From: Oscillospiraceae bacterium
GTDB taxonomy: Bacteria; Bacillota; Clostridia; Oscillospirales; Ruminococcaceae
DNA length: 42,613 bases
Reading direction: 5' to 3'
Assembly: GCA_017512745.1 (NCBI GenBank)
Contig: JAFWEV010000084.1
Location: 1-42,613, forward strand
A program made the position numbers and the translations under genes. The notes below the pieces were generated by a model, which worked only from the letters and a program-made list of their open reading frames with translations, ran no database searches and was not told the DNA's origin. Position 1 is the first letter of the stretch. Every line of letters starts with the position of its first letter. This document shows, piece after piece, positions 41,674-42,613 of the stretch.

Positions 41674-42613
41674 TCAGCCTGCAAGCGCCGCATTCAGGTT
41701 ATATAAAGTGGATAAGGTGCAGGTGCTTCTCCTGGCGCATGCAGGTACTTTTGCCTCCATCGCCAACCTCTCCGTTTCCGGCAAGGATTTTAGTTTCTCT
41801 CTTATTATATACCTCGCGCCTATATTGTACGATGCGTTAAGGTCGCAGTTATAGATCTTCCCCGTACTGAATCTGCAGAGGCTGTAGCTCGGGAGCTTCG
41901 CCTCTTTTCCTCTTTCGACCTTTCCCGAGCCGTCATATGCCAGCCTGGATGTGTTCGATGCACTCACCGTCGAGTATCTCATTCCATGCCGATGCGCTCT
42001 TATCATCGACATCTTCTGAACATATACCGCCTTCCATATATGCATCCTCTGCTTCTTTGAACCGTTTTTCTTTCCGCTCAGCTCAAGGTGCTCGAATACT
42101 ATCGTGTCGCATTCGTACTCAAGACTTACATCTTCTATGAAATGGGCTGTCTTTACCGCTATATCTTTGTTTATCCCGTCTGCGACTGCCCACAGACTCT
42201 TTACCGATCCGCCTCTGTGCTGCTGTGCCTTCTTTATACGGTTAAGTACATGCTTCAGAGAGTCTTCTTCTTTGGGCAGTGATAAGAATCTCCTGCCCAG
42301 AACAGTGCCCTCCGCTGTCATGACCGTACAGACACAGGCGCTGTTGAGCCCCAGATCTACTGACATGACCTTTTGCTTCTCTATAGGTTTTCTGTTGATT
42401 CCTCCCGTTTCTTCAAATGTGAACATGAGCTCCCACCGTCTGCCGTTACGCATCAGCATAGGGGACTGCTCTACTCTGTTCCAGCAGTGATTCTCTATAT
42501 AGCTCACATCCGTTTTCCTGAGCGAGATATCTATCCAGTCCCAGGTGTTGCGGATGCGTACCTTTATCCTTGCCGTATACTGTCCGGTCCTCTCATATGA
42601 ATGAGGCAATCCC
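41674..42613 (-). CDS. tnpB: TnpB-family RNA-guided nuclease/transposon protein, 5' part cut by the window
   Basis: About 312 residues are visible and the frame stays open to the right edge (codons GGA TTG lead into PHSYERTGQYTARIK), so the N-terminus is outside. RuvC residues are present: Asp in MSVDLGLN, Glu in IVFEHLEL and Asp in YNCDLNASYNIGARY. The usual zinc-ribbon cysteines (two CxxC pairs) are mostly gone; the region reads NTSRLAYDGSGKV ... YSLCRFSTGKIYNC with two Cys. TnpB of IS200/IS605 elements cuts DNA guided by an omega RNA and helps the element persist. No tnpA is in the window. It is transcribed toward the corrinoid operon on the same strand. Confidence 0.85.
   Translation of the reverse strand, partial: GLPHSYERTGQYTARIKVRIRNTWDWIDISLRKTDVSYIENHCWNRVEQSPMLMRNGRRWELMFTFEETGGINRKPIEKQKVMSVDLGLNSACVCTVMTAEGTVLGRRFLSLPKEEDSLKHVLNRIKKAQQHRGGSVKSLWAVADGINKDIAVKTAHFIEDVSLEYECDTIVFEHLELSGKKNGSKKQRMHIWKAVYVQKMSMIRAHRHGMRYSTVSASNTSRLAYDGSGKVERGKEAKLPSYSLCRFSTGKIYNCDLNASYNIGARYIIREKLKSLPETERLAMEAKVPACARRSTCTLSTLYNLNAALAG

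Overview
The window looks like chromosomal DNA of a Bacillota (Clostridia-type, probably Lachnospiraceae-like) bacterium. The evidence is RNase Y next to a YmdB-type phosphodiesterase, an Asp23/FakA/RecG block, hrcA-grpE-dnaK-dnaJ behind a CIRCE element, a DnaK with the Gram-positive-type shortened ATPase lobe, an LtaS-family enzyme, a short DUF6472-type gene and AGGAGG-like ribosome binding sites. Base composition is moderate and even. I saw no tRNA, rRNA, CRISPR array or prophage.

Layout: (1) 1-2962, minus strand: a polytopic membrane protein, a DUF6472-type small protein, a GT2 glycosyltransferase and the start of another membrane protein, probably one envelope-glycan operon. (2) 3092-12397: mscL; a GNAT acetyltransferase (minus strand); rny-ymdB; then Asp23 (yloU-like)-fakA-recG-D,D-carboxypeptidase, with convincing promoters and terminators. 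(3) 12442-20410, minus strand: a three-gene operon. It encodes a 1275-residue protein with a huge disordered N-terminal part and a C-terminal ABC ATPase-like domain that has lost its catalytic motifs, an ABC-2-permease-like membrane protein with a long acidic insert, and an LtaS-family transferase. I do not recognise this combination. (4) 20577-25747: sbcD-sbcC, a prolyl-tRNA editing-type protein and an SGNH hydrolase. (5) 25806-30688, minus strand: hrcA-grpE-dnaK-dnaJ, with hemW divergent, then rpsT.

(6) 32311-41541, minus strand: an apparent 12-gene corrinoid operon behind a cobalamin riboswitch with a downstream intrinsic terminator. The genes overlap or nearly touch. Uptake (BtuF, BtuC, BtuD-like) is followed by CobU, CobS, a short CobU-like protein, a CobC-like phosphatase, the CobA adenosyltransferase and a TIM-barrel protein placed where the cobamide-remodelling enzyme CbiR would be expected. 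Three unusual genes follow: a TrpF-like barrel without the catalytic Cys, a ComB-like phosphatase and an M19 dipeptidase-like protein lacking nearly all metal ligands. The logic suggests import of foreign cobamides, adenosylation, removal of the nucleotide loop and rebuilding with a preferred lower ligand. The last three genes may be an undescribed extension of this pathway.

(7) 41540-42613: the right part of an IS200/IS605-type element with a TnpB-family gene (cut by the window edge) and a structured 3' end that could be an omega RNA. It abuts the corrinoid promoter and may supply its -35 box.
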